DNA of 64,000 bases, taken from contig JADJNZ010000001.1 in NCBI GenBank assembly GCA_016714015.1, forward strand, positions 682,001 through 746,000, read 5' to 3'. Shown here in pieces: positions 8,240 through 16,510 of the stretch. The number at the start of each line of letters is the position of its first letter. Within the stretch, counting starts at the first letter, position 1. The translations under genes and the position numbers were made by a program. This DNA comes from Gemmatimonadota bacterium. GTDB lineage: Bacteria > Gemmatimonadota > Gemmatimonadetes > Gemmatimonadales > Gemmatimonadaceae. The notes under the pieces were generated by a model that did no database searches, was not told where the DNA came from, and worked only from the letters and a program-made list of their open reading frames with translations.

Positions 8240-8929
8240 ATGGATGTCCCGGTCCTGCTGGTCGAGTTCGAGGGTGTGATCGTGGAGACGGCGCCGGCGC
8301 GACGCGCCGCGCTCGCGGAGTCACTCGCGGTGGAGGGGATCGTCTGCACCGAGGCCATCCTCGAGGAGGCGGCCGGATACGCGACGGAGGACGCGGTGCG
8401 GCGCGCGCGACGCGCGGCTGGCGCGCCCGAGGACGAGACCGCGGTCGAACTCGGTCGCCTGCGCGCCGAGCGGGCCTTCGCCACCCGCGCCGGGAAGGGG
8501 CTGCCGCTCGCCCCCGACGCGCGCGTCGTCTTCGAGCGGCTCGCCGCCCATGCGCGGCTCGCGCTCGTCACGCGCGCCTCCCGTCGCGAGGTGGAGTTCC
8601 TGCTCGGGCTCGCCGACATGGAAGGGCTCTTCCGCCCGATGATCGCGGTGGAGGACGTGCTGCCGACCAAGCCGGCGCGCGAACCCTGGCTCGCGGCCCT
8701 CGCACGCATCGGCCAGCTCTTCCCCGGTCAGCAGTTGAAGGCGCTCGCGGTGGAGGATCATGTGGTCGGGCTCCGGGCCGCGCGCCGCGCGAACATCGCG
8801 AGCGTGGGCGTCGGGCCGCTCCCGGCGCACGAGGCGATCGAGGGCGATGCCTGGATCGAATCGCTCGTGGACCTCACACCGGAGCGCATGCGCGCGCTCA
8901 CGGGCACGAGCACGGAGCGCCGCCGGTGA
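8240..8929 (+). CDS. HAD-superfamily protein with Glu-x-Glu in motif I
   Basis: A 229-residue HAD-fold protein of the phosphoglycolate phosphatase/beta-phosphoglucomutase type with an N-terminal helical cap. Motif II is LALVTRAS (Thr), motif III has Lys in LPTKPAREPW, and motif IV keeps acidic residues in AVEDHVVGLRAA. Motif I, normally DxDG with the Asp nucleophile and the Asp acid/base, reads VEFEGVIVET: E9 and E11 replace both catalytic Asp residues, and E16 replaces the following Asp. The enzyme may be inactive, altered in chemistry, or a phosphate-binding regulator. Its place after glcDEF suggests a link to phosphoglycolate, but that is inference. The stop overlaps ygfZ (GTGA). Confidence 0.8.
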   Translation: MDVPVLLVEFEGVIVETAPARRAALAESLAVEGIVCTEAILEEAAGYATEDAVRRARRAAGAPEDETAVELGRLRAERAFATRAGKGLPLAPDARVVFERLAAHARLALVTRASRREVEFLLGLADMEGLFRPMIAVEDVLPTKPAREPWLAALARIGQLFPGQQLKALAVEDHVVGLRAARRANIASVGVGPLPAHEAIEGDAWIESLVDLTPERMRALTGTSTERRR

Positions 8930-9900
8930 GCCGTTTCGTCCACGACCGGACGGCGCGGATGCGCATGACCTTCAGCGGCGAGCAGGCGAAGGCGGCGCTC
9001 GGCGGACTCGTGACCAACGATGTGGTCACGCTGACCGCGGGCGCCGGGCAGCGCGCGGCGGCGCTCACACCGAAGGGGCGCGTGATCGCGCTCTGCCGCA
9101 TCTTCGACCGCGGGACGGATCTGCTGGTGGACTGCGATGCCGCCGCGGGTGAGGGCTTCGCGGCGATGATCCGCAAGTTCGTGAACCCGCGACTCGCGAA
9201 GTACGCGCTGGTCACCGAGGCCACCGATTGCCTCGGCGTGCACGGCGACGACGCGGCGGGGGCGCTGGCGCGCGCGCTCGGCGGGGACGAGGCGATGCGG
9301 GATGCGATCGAGGCGCTCGCGCCGCTCGGTGGCCGCTGGAGCGGCGCGGGCGACGATGTGGCGTGGGTCGTGCGATCGGATGACCTCTCGGTGCCGGGCT
9401 TCGACCTCTTCGCCACGCGCGCACGCGTTGCGACGCTCCGCACGGCGCTGCTCGCGGTTGGCGCCCGGTCAGCCGGCGCCGACGAGGTGCGCACTTGGCG
9501 CGTCGAGCGCGGGCTCCCCGAGTTCGGCGCGGAGATGGATGGGGAGACCATCCCGCAGGAGGCGGTGCTCGATGCCCTCGACGCGATCTCGTTCAACAAG
9601 GGCTGCTACACGGGCCAGGAGGTGGTGGCGCGCATCCACTTCCGCGGGCACGTGAACCGTCACCTCCGCTGGCTCGTGAGCGGGGCGCCGCTGCGAGAGG
9701 GTGCGCGTGTGCTCGATGCGAGCGGGACCGACGTCGGCGAGGTGCGGACCGCCGTGGTGTCCGCGTCGCGCGGACCGCTCGCGATCGCGATGCTGCGCCG
9801 CGAGGTCGAGCCGGGTGCGACGGTGCGCGTCGAGGATGTCGCGCGCACGGCGCAGGCGACGAGTGCGCGCGTGGAGCGCATGCCGGCGTCGCAAGGGTAG
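8926..9900 (+). CDS. ygfZ: YgfZ/GcvT-like folate-binding Fe-S cluster maintenance protein
   Basis: Tetrahydrofolate-binding protein of the GcvT fold; the family supports assembly or repair of certain iron-sulfur enzymes. The 324-residue product has the N-terminal folate-domain segment LGGLVTNDVVTL and the diagnostic KGCYTGQEVVAR with the essential Cys at residue 227. It ends with a small C-terminal barrel. The true start is the GTG at 8926 overlapping the HAD stop; the long upstream frame is only a shadow of glcF and the HAD gene. Position behind glcF, a two-cluster protein, fits a role in maintaining that subunit. A hairpin terminator follows. Confidence 0.88.
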   Translation: MSRFVHDRTARMRMTFSGEQAKAALGGLVTNDVVTLTAGAGQRAAALTPKGRVIALCRIFDRGTDLLVDCDAAAGEGFAAMIRKFVNPRLAKYALVTEATDCLGVHGDDAAGALARALGGDEAMRDAIEALAPLGGRWSGAGDDVAWVVRSDDLSVPGFDLFATRARVATLRTALLAVGARSAGADEVRTWRVERGLPEFGAEMDGETIPQEAVLDALDAISFNKGCYTGQEVVARIHFRGHVNRHLRWLVSGAPLREGARVLDASGTDVGEVRTAVVSASRGPLAIAMLRREVEPGATVRVEDVARTAQATSARVERMPASQG

Positions 9901-9908
9901 GAACGCGA

Positions 9909-9936
9909 AACGCGCGATCCCGAGGGATCGCGCGTT
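9909..9936. terminator. Bidirectional terminator between ygfZ and the small lipoprotein gene
   Basis: Perfect 12-bp stem (AACGCGCGATCC / GGATCGCGCGTT) with loop CGAG. It lies between two convergent genes and can serve both. No strong T-run follows on either strand. Confidence 0.65.
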
Positions 9937-9958
9937 CGAGACCAGCAGGGACCGAAGC

Positions 9959-10150
9959 TTAGTGCTTGGTCGTGTCGGCCATCGGCATCGCGGCCCCGGT
10001 CGAATCCTTCTTCGTGGTATCGGCCATCGCGGCCGTGTCCGTCATCGCGGCAGGCGCGGGCGCGGCCATCTCGGTCGCGGGAGCAGCTTCTTCCTTCGGA
10101 GCGCAGGCGGCGAACAGGACGAGCGAGGCAACGATCGCGAGCTTCTTCAT
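9959..10150 (-). CDS. Small Ala/Thr/Pro-rich lipoprotein
   Basis: A 63-residue predicted lipoprotein. MKKLAIVASLVLFAAC is a classic type II signal peptide with lipobox FAAC, making C16 the lipidated residue. The mature 48 residues are low complexity (Ala, Pro, Thr, Asp, Lys, Met) with no fold I recognise, so the protein is probably an extended surface or periplasmic tail. The start ATG at 10150 follows a GGAG-containing leader, and a -35/-10 pair lies about 70 nt upstream. It stands alone between a terminator and the molybdoenzyme operon. Function unknown. Confidence 0.75.
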   Translation of the reverse strand: MKKLAIVASLVLFAACAPKEEAAPATEMAAPAPAAMTDTAAMADTTKKDSTGAAMPMADTTKH

Positions 10151-10479
10151 TTGGAACTCTTCTCCGAGGTGTGGTGGGGCGCGCGCTCGCGAGACGTTCG
10201 CGTTCAGCGCACGGAAGGAAACTAAATGGGGCGGTTCATGCGGTCAATCCGTTGCCTACACGCAAGTCATTGAGTGACAAAGAGTTGGCTCCGACCTTCC
10301 GCGCCCCTTTGACGACCGACACCGTCGCGGCGCCACATGCTGTCCAGGCGTGCGCGAGACAGTCGCTGGAAATTGCATGTCCAACCCGTTGACAATCAAC
10401 GACTTACGCGCCATCCGTCCCGTGGACGACACGCGCGTTAGCTTGCAGGACGTTCCCTCCCACCCGGGGCGACATCAGC
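10151..10479. other. Divergent intergenic region
   Basis: 329 nt with no gene. It is less GC-rich than the surroundings. It holds the candidate promoter for the lipoprotein (10219-10247) and, toward the oxidoreductase, TAGCTT at 10439-10444 as a possible -10. A TTGACA at 10389-10394 has no fitting -10 at the proper distance. I see no RNA gene or repeat in it. Confidence 0.5.
10219..10247 (-). promoter_or_regulatory. Candidate promoter of the small lipoprotein gene
   Basis: On the minus strand TTGACC (10247-10242), a 17-bp spacer, and TAGTTT (10224-10219). The -35 is near consensus, the -10 is weak. The predicted leader to the ATG at 10150 is about 60 nt and contains GGAG. Confidence 0.45.
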
Positions 10480-12582
10480 GTGAGCGCGACCATCGAACCA
10501 GGCACGCAGAGCAGCCGAGTGATCCGCGGGGCCTGTCCGCACGATTGTCCGGACACCTGCGCGACGCTCGTCACCGTCGAGTCGGGACGCGCGACGCGCA
10601 TCCAGGGCGATCCCGCGCATCCCTTCACACAGGGATTCCTCTGCACGAAGGTCAATCGCTACCTCGAACGCACCTACCACGCCGATCGCGTGCTCACGCC
10701 GCTCCGGCGCGTCGGCGCGAAGGGGAAGGGCGAGTTCGTCACCGCGACGTGGGACGAGGCGCTCGACGCGATCGCCGCGAAGCTGAATGCGACCCGCCAT
10801 TCGAGCGACGGACCGCAGGCGATCCTGCCGTACTCGTACGCCGGCACGATGGGGCTGCTGCAGAGCGAGTCGATGGATCGCCGGTTCTTCCATCTCCTCG
10901 GCGCGTCGCTGCTCGACCGCACGATCTGCGCGACAGCGGGGATGATGGGGATGCGCATGACCGTCGGCGCGAGCATCGGGGCGGACACCGAGGCGGTGCC
11001 GCTGAGCGACCTCGTGGTCCTCTGGGGCACGAACACGCTCACGAGCAACCCGCACCTCTGGCCGCGGATCCTCGAAGCGAAGGCGCGTGGCGTGAAGGTG
11101 ATCTGCATCGACCCCATCCGCACGCGCACGGCCGAGCAGTGCGACGAGTGGATCGGCATCCGCCCCGGGACCGACGCCGCGCTCGCGCTCGGGATGATGC
11201 ACGTGCTCTTCGCCGAGGGCATGCAGGACGACGACTACCTCGCGCGCCACACGCTCGGCGCTGAGCAGCTGCGCGCGCGGGTGCAGGAGTATCCGGTGGA
11301 GCGCGTCTCGGCGATCACCGGCATCCCGGCGGTGCGCATCACCGAGCTCGCGCGCGAGTACGGTCGCGCGAAGGCCGCCTTCGTCCGTCTCAACTACGGG
11401 CTGCAGCGCCATGCCGGCGGTGCGATGGCGGTCCGCACGATCGCCTGCCTCCCCGCGGTCACCGGGCATTGGCGGCGCGCCGGTGGCGGCGTGGTCCTCT
11501 CGACCAGCGGCAACTTCGCGTTCGACAAGGCGACCGTGCAGCGGCCCGACCTGGTCCCGCCCGGCACGCGCACGATCAACATGTCGCTCCTCGGTGACGC
11601 CTTGGCCAAGCCGGACGCCGGCGTCGGCGGACCGCCGGTGCGCGCGATGATCGTCTACAACTCCAATCCCGCCGCGATCGCCCCCGACCATCTCGCGGTG
11701 ATCGACGGCCTCAAGCGCGAGGACCTCTTCACCGTCGTCCTCGAGCACTTCCGCACCGACACGTGCGACTACGCCGACTGGGTCCTCCCGGCGACGACGC
11801 AGCTCGAGCACCTCGACGTGCACTGGTCGTATGGGCACCTCTACGCGTCGCTCAACCGCCCCGCGATCGCGCCGTTGGGGGATGCCCTCCCCAACACCGA
11901 GATCTTCCGTCGCCTGGCCGCGCGCATGGGGCTCGACCACCCCTGCCTGCGGGACGATGACGAGACGCTCGTGAAGCAGGGGCTCACCTCGTCCGACCCG
12001 AAGATGGCCACCGTGACGTGGGAGTCGCTCCAGCGCGATGGCTGGGCGCGCCTCGCGCTGCCCTCGCCGTACGTGCCGTACGCGGAGGGCGGCTTCCACA
12101 CGCCGAGCGGCAAGTGCGAGTTCTTCTCCGCGCGCATGGAGGCGATGGGGCTCGATCCGCTCCCCGCCTTCACCCCGCCGTACGAGTTCCCCGAGAACGT
12201 CCCGGCCCTCGCGGCGCGCTTCCCGATCACGCTCATCTCGTCGCCGGCGCACCAGTTCCTCAACTCGAGCTTCGTCAACGTGGGGCCGCTCCAGCGGGCT
12301 GCCCGCGAACCCGAGGTGGCGCTCCATCCGCGCGACGCCGAGCGACGCGGGATCGTTGAGGGCGCGATGGTGATGGTCGAGAACGAGCGTGGGCACTTCC
12401 AGGCGCGCGCGCGCGTTCGGGAGGGCATCAGGGAGGGCGTCGCGTGGGCCCCCGGGATCTGGTGGGCGAAGCTCTCCCCTGACGGCCGCACCGTGAACGC
12501 CACCACGAGCCAGCGCCTCACCGACATGGGCGCCGGTCCCGTCTTCTACGACAACCTCGTCGAGATCCGACCCGCCAGCTGA
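10480..12582 (+). CDS. Molybdopterin-dependent oxidoreductase (DMSO reductase superfamily)
   Basis: A 700-residue cytoplasmic member of the bis-MGD enzyme superfamily. The N-terminal [4Fe-4S] motif is C19-x3-C23-x3-C27-x27-C55, in the ACPHDCPDTC form typical of one uncharacterised branch. The central Mo-cofactor domains include VVLWGTNTLTSNP and VYNSNPAAIAPD. The C-terminal cofactor-binding domain begins near LISSPAHQFLNSSF. There is no Tat signal and no neighbouring electron-transfer subunit, so the donor or acceptor is unknown. The GTG start at 10480 fits the conserved N-terminus. Its stop overlaps the ATG of the AAA+ ATPase gene (TGATG). Substrate cannot be deduced. Confidence 0.88.
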   Translation: MSATIEPGTQSSRVIRGACPHDCPDTCATLVTVESGRATRIQGDPAHPFTQGFLCTKVNRYLERTYHADRVLTPLRRVGAKGKGEFVTATWDEALDAIAAKLNATRHSSDGPQAILPYSYAGTMGLLQSESMDRRFFHLLGASLLDRTICATAGMMGMRMTVGASIGADTEAVPLSDLVVLWGTNTLTSNPHLWPRILEAKARGVKVICIDPIRTRTAEQCDEWIGIRPGTDAALALGMMHVLFAEGMQDDDYLARHTLGAEQLRARVQEYPVERVSAITGIPAVRITELAREYGRAKAAFVRLNYGLQRHAGGAMAVRTIACLPAVTGHWRRAGGGVVLSTSGNFAFDKATVQRPDLVPPGTRTINMSLLGDALAKPDAGVGGPPVRAMIVYNSNPAAIAPDHLAVIDGLKREDLFTVVLEHFRTDTCDYADWVLPATTQLEHLDVHWSYGHLYASLNRPAIAPLGDALPNTEIFRRLAARMGLDHPCLRDDDETLVKQGLTSSDPKMATVTWESLQRDGWARLALPSPYVPYAEGGFHTPSGKCEFFSARMEAMGLDPLPAFTPPYEFPENVPALAARFPITLISSPAHQFLNSSFVNVGPLQRAAREPEVALHPRDAERRGIVEGAMVMVENERGHFQARARVREGIREGVAWAPGIWWAKLSPDGRTVNATTSQRLTDMGAGPVFYDNLVEIRPAS

Positions 12583-14045
12583 TGACCACTCACCTTCCCG
12601 CGACCCTTGGCGCCCTCAAGGCGTCCCCGTACGGCACCCCCGATCGTCGTGGACGGTCGGTCCGCGACGAGATCCGTCACAATCTCCTCGCGCGCATCGC
12701 CGACGGGAAGCCGCTCTTCGCGGGGGTCCTCGGCTACGAGGACACGGTGATGCCGCAGATCGTGAATGCGCTGCTCTCGCGGCACCACTTCATCCTGCTC
12801 GGGCTCCGCGGGCAGGCCAAGTCGCGCATCCTTCGCGCGCTCACGTCGTTGCTCGACCCGGCGCTGCCGGTGATCGAGGGGAGCGAGACGAACGATGACC
12901 CGTTCGCGCCCATCTCCAAGTACGGACGCGACCGCATCACCGCCGCCGGCGACGACACGCCGATCGCCTGGCTCGCGCGCGACCAGCGCTATGTCGAGAA
13001 GCTCGCGACGCCCGACGTGACGGTGGCGGATCTCATCGGCGACCTCGACCCGATCAAGGCGGCACGCGGCGGCCACCTCCTCTCCGACGAGCTCTCGATC
13101 CACTACGGGATGCTGCCGCGCGCGAACCGCGGCATCTTCGCGCTCAACGAGCTCCCCGACCTCGCGGGCAAGGTGCAGGTGGGGTTGTTCAACGTGATGC
13201 AGGAAGGTGACGTGCAGATCAAGGGGTACCCGGTGCGCCTCGCGCTCGACGTGGTGCTCGCGTTCACCGCGAACCCCGAGGACTACACGGCGCGCGGCAA
13301 GATCATCACGCCGCTCAAGGACCGCATCGGGTCGGAGATCATCACGCACTACCCGGCGACGGTGGACCTCGCGATGGCGATCACCGCGCAGGAGGCCTGG
13401 GTGACGCGCGACGGACTCCCGCTCCGCCTCCCCGGGATCGTGAGCGAGGTGGCGGAGCGCGTGGCGTTCGAGGCGCGGCAGGAGAAGCGGATCGACCAGC
13501 GGTCGGGCGTCTCGCAGCGCCTCTCGATCACGCTCCTCGAGAACGTGATCTCGAACGCCGAGCGGCGCGCCGTGCGCCTCGGCGAGCCGACGATCGTGCC
13601 GCGCCTCGCCGACATCTATGCGGCGTTGCCGGCGATCACCGGCAAGATCGAGCTCGAGTATGAGGGGGAGCTGATCGGCGGCGCGACGATCGCTCGCGAG
13701 CTCATCCGCCGCGCCGCGGACGCGACGCTCGCCGAGCGCGGGGACGACCTCGACCTCGACGAGATCGTGATGTGGTTCGACCGCGGCCAGGCCCTCCAGG
13801 TGAGCGATGACGCGAGCGCGGCGGTGGCGCGGCAGGGATTCGCGGCGGTGCCGGGGCTCATCGAGATCGTCACCGCCAGCGGGCTCGGTGTTGGCGACGA
13901 TGCCGATGCCGTGGTCGCCTGCGAGCTGGTGCTGGAGGCGCTCGTCGCGCGGCGGAAGCTCTCGCGGTCGGAGAGCGGGCAGTACGGGCGCTCGGTGCGA
14001 CGGAAGGGTGGCGTGCAGCAGGAGCGGCCCGACCGCGACGAGTAG
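12582..14045 (+). CDS. MoxR/ChlI-like AAA+ ATPase
   Basis: A 487-residue AAA+ ATPase resembling magnesium chelatase subunit I and MoxR proteins. The Walker A segment GLRGQAKSR is near residues 73-81, and LSDELSIHYGMLPRANRGIFALNELPDL spans the ChlI-type beta-hairpin and Walker B region near 167-195 (shown only as the landmark residues D169 and E191). VVLAFTANPEDYT is the sensor 1 segment. The C-terminal 120 residues form the helical lid plus an acidic tail. Such ATPases act with VWA-domain partners to remodel or load metal cofactors. The only VWA gene here is at 20053, 6 kb away. Overlap with the molybdoenzyme gene suggests a maturation role, which is inference. Confidence 0.85.
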   Translation: MTTHLPATLGALKASPYGTPDRRGRSVRDEIRHNLLARIADGKPLFAGVLGYEDTVMPQIVNALLSRHHFILLGLRGQAKSRILRALTSLLDPALPVIEGSETNDDPFAPISKYGRDRITAAGDDTPIAWLARDQRYVEKLATPDVTVADLIGDLDPIKAARGGHLLSDELSIHYGMLPRANRGIFALNELPDLAGKVQVGLFNVMQEGDVQIKGYPVRLALDVVLAFTANPEDYTARGKIITPLKDRIGSEIITHYPATVDLAMAITAQEAWVTRDGLPLRLPGIVSEVAERVAFEARQEKRIDQRSGVSQRLSITLLENVISNAERRAVRLGEPTIVPRLADIYAALPAITGKIELEYEGELIGGATIARELIRRAADATLAERGDDLDLDEIVMWFDRGQALQVSDDASAAVARQGFAAVPGLIEIVTASGLGVGDDADAVVACELVLEALVARRKLSRSESGQYGRSVRRKGGVQQERPDRDE

Positions 14046-14048
14046 GCG

Positions 14049-15179
14049 TCAGGCCGTCGCACCCTCGCCGAGCCTGAAGCGGTCGAGGGCGGAGTCCACG
14101 ACGCCCTCCATGCTCCCGCGTCTCGTGTGCTCGGCACGGAGGTGGCTGGCGTCACTGCCCTCGTGCGCCATCCGGTAGACCAGATCGAGCGCCGGCGTCG
14201 CCTGCGCAATGTCGGCATGGGCCTCGACCTGGCGGAGCGTGGTCAGCACATCTTCTCGCAGCGAGACCACGTCGAGGCCCTGCGGCACGACTATCGTGCC
14301 ATCGAGGCCGAATCGGCAGGCCTGGAAGCGATTGTAGCTGTAGACGAGGTAGTCATCCTCGGCGGGTGGCGGACCGGGGCGTTCGAGTAGCCACCGACAG
14401 AGGGCCTGCAGGTACGCAGCAAGGGCCGCGGCCCGCTCCACCGAGAGCGGCGTGTCGCAGACGCGGAGCTCGATCGTCCCATACTCCGGCTTGGGGCGGA
14501 TGTCCCAGTAGAAGTCCTTCATGCTCTTCACGACGCCGGTGCGCTCCATCTTCGCGAAATAGGCCTCGAACGCGTCCCACGTGAGCACGAAGGGGGCGCG
14601 GCCACTCAGCGGGAAGGCCGAGACCGAATTGAGCCGCGCCGAATTGAAGAGGGTGTCCTTCCCCTGCACGAACGGGGACGAGGCGCTCAGGGCGATGAAG
14701 TGAGGGACGTACCGATTGAGCGCGTGGAGCAGATAGAGGGCGTCGTCGCCGCTCCCGCAGCCGACGTGCACGTGTTGTCCGAAGACGGTGAACTGCTTGC
14801 TCAGATAGCCGTACAGCGCGGAGACCTCACGGAATCGCGGCTTTCGGAAGATCCGGCGATCGGTCCACTGCTGGAAGGGATGCGTGCCACCGCCGCAGAC
14901 ACCCACGTTGAGGCGCGCGCCGGCCTGGACCAGGGTGTCGCGCACCGCCGTCAGTTGTTCGAGCAACGCGGGATGGTCGTGATGCACGCTCGTCGCGATC
15001 TCGAGCATGCTCTCGGTGATCTCGGGCGTGACCGACCCGGGGAACGGCTTCCGTCGCAGCAGCTCGAGCATGTCCGGGCTCGCCGCGGTGAGATCGAAGT
15101 CGCTGAGGCTCACGAGCTGCAACTCCAGTTCCACGCCGAGGCTGAGCGGAACGGACTTGGAAAAGGGTTCCAGCGGCAT
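14049..15179 (-). CDS. YbdK-type carboxylate-amine ligase (GCS2 family)
   Basis: A 376-residue ATP-dependent ligase of the glutamate-cysteine ligase family 2 fold. Landmarks are LGVELELQLV near residue 14 (metal-binding acidic residues), FGQHVHVGCGSGDDA near 130, and PEYGTIELRVCDTPLS near 228. Members have weak glutamate-cysteine ligase activity in E. coli, but the natural substrate is often unknown. The ATG at 15179 lies one base after the stop of the upstream antiporter gene, so the two are translationally linked. It converges on the AAA+ gene with 3 nt between the stops. Whether it makes a thiol or another amide is open. Confidence 0.88.
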   Translation of the reverse strand: MPLEPFSKSVPLSLGVELELQLVSLSDFDLTAASPDMLELLRRKPFPGSVTPEITESMLEIATSVHHDHPALLEQLTAVRDTLVQAGARLNVGVCGGGTHPFQQWTDRRIFRKPRFREVSALYGYLSKQFTVFGQHVHVGCGSGDDALYLLHALNRYVPHFIALSASSPFVQGKDTLFNSARLNSVSAFPLSGRAPFVLTWDAFEAYFAKMERTGVVKSMKDFYWDIRPKPEYGTIELRVCDTPLSVERAAALAAYLQALCRWLLERPGPPPAEDDYLVYSYNRFQACRFGLDGTIVVPQGLDVVSLREDVLTTLRQVEAHADIAQATPALDLVYRMAHEGSDASHLRAEHTRRGSMEGVVDSALDRFRLGEGATA

Positions 15180-15180
15180 C

Positions 15181-16368
15181 TTACGCCTCCCTGCGGTCGG
15201 GGAGCTCGCCGGCGAAGTGCAACGCGCGGCCGACGACGATGGGGCCGAGCATCTCCATGAGCAGCGAGGCGGCGGCGAGGGGTGCGAGTTGATCGAGCAT
15301 GCCGAGCCCGACGAGGTGCGATTGCTCGAGCACGACGATGACGATCGCCGACATTGGCGCCATCGCGATGCCGGTGAGCAAGCCCTTTCGCCAGGAGGTA
15401 CCGCTCAGGAACGCGAGGGCACCGATCGCGGCGGCCTTCGCGAACTGGCGCACGAGAAGGATCGCGATCCCGAAGCCGAACCCTGCGCCGACCTGCCTCC
15501 ACTCGAGCCGGACCGCGACGAACGTGAAGAGCAGCACGCCAAGCAGGTCACCCATCGTGCCGAAACCACGCTGGGTGGGCGTGAGGAACACGCGGCGGTG
15601 CCGTGAGACGAGGCCGAAGGTCAGGGTCGCGAGCACGGGAGAGAACTCGAGGCTGTGGTTGAGCGCGACGAGTCCGATGACCGCGAGGGCATACGCGACG
15701 GTGCTGTCCTGCGTGGTGCGACGAACGGTCTTCAGCAGGGCCGGCACGAAGGCCCCCATGAGATACCCCGAGAGCATCGCCGCGCCGAGGACGAGCACGG
15801 TATCGTAGGCCGCCTCGGGGACGTCATCCACGGAGCCGGCGGGCGTCAGGCCAAGCAGGACCTTGAGGACGAGGACCGCGAGCGCACTGTTCAGCGCCGA
15901 GAGATGGAGCACCCGCTCGGTCACCTGGCCCGAGCTACGCAGTTCGTTGAGCACGCGGACCACCGTCGCGGGCGAACTCGCCATGGCGAGGGCCGCGAGC
16001 AGGAGCGACGGCGCCTCGGGCATCCCGCGCCAGCGGACCAGTGCCCATACGGCGACGAAGGAGAGCGTGGACTCCGCAACACTCGTGACCGCGAGCCACG
16101 GATTGGCGCGCAGCCAGCGGAGGTTGATGCGGTACCCCGCTTCGAAGAGGAAGAGGCCGAGCGCGATCTTGGCGAGCAACAGGATCCCGTCGGACGGCGA
16201 AGCCGGCAACAGCCCACCCTGCGATGCGGCCAGGAGGAATCCCACGGTGGCGTAGCTGCTTATGCGCGGGACGCGAAGCCAGCGCTGTCCGAGCTCCCCG
16301 GCGACCCACGCCAGCAGCAGTGCGAGTGGCCACGCGAGGTCCGCCGCGAGCCGAGCGACATCGAACAT
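15181..16368 (-). CDS. Monovalent cation:proton antiporter (CPA2/Kef-like)
   Basis: A 395-residue inner-membrane protein with about 11-12 hydrophobic segments and the Na+/H+ exchanger fold. Typical features are FEAGYRINLRWLRANPW in the first half and FGLVSRHRRVFLTP in the middle. MAPMSAIVIVVLEQS occurs late in the protein. There is no C-terminal TrkA-type nucleotide-binding domain. The ATG at 16368 is preceded by CGGAGGATCCG, a strong Shine-Dalgarno sequence at good spacing, so the longer open frame to 16425 is rejected. It is probably cotranscribed with the YbdK-type gene. The ion (K+ or Na+) is not determined. Confidence 0.82.
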   Translation of the reverse strand: MFDVARLAADLAWPLALLLAWVAGELGQRWLRVPRISSYATVGFLLAASQGGLLPASPSDGILLLAKIALGLFLFEAGYRINLRWLRANPWLAVTSVAESTLSFVAVWALVRWRGMPEAPSLLLAALAMASSPATVVRVLNELRSSGQVTERVLHLSALNSALAVLVLKVLLGLTPAGSVDDVPEAAYDTVLVLGAAMLSGYLMGAFVPALLKTVRRTTQDSTVAYALAVIGLVALNHSLEFSPVLATLTFGLVSRHRRVFLTPTQRGFGTMGDLLGVLLFTFVAVRLEWRQVGAGFGFGIAILLVRQFAKAAAIGALAFLSGTSWRKGLLTGIAMAPMSAIVIVVLEQSHLVGLGMLDQLAPLAAASLLMEMLGPIVVGRALHFAGELPDRREA

Positions 16369-16510
16369 CGGATCCTCCGGAGGCCAGGGAACGGCACGGA
16401 TGGTTGCTCGGCGAGGCGGCAGCACTCACGCGACGCGAGCAGCGCCCAGAGGCGCGGCGAATGAACGTCTACCCTGCAATCCTCGCCGTTGTTCCCGTCG
16501 TGCGCAACCC

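Noticed and set aside
10389..10394. TTGACA as -35 of the molybdoenzyme promoter
   Set aside because: No A/T-rich hexamer lies 16-19 bp downstream. TAGCTT at 10439 is too far away.
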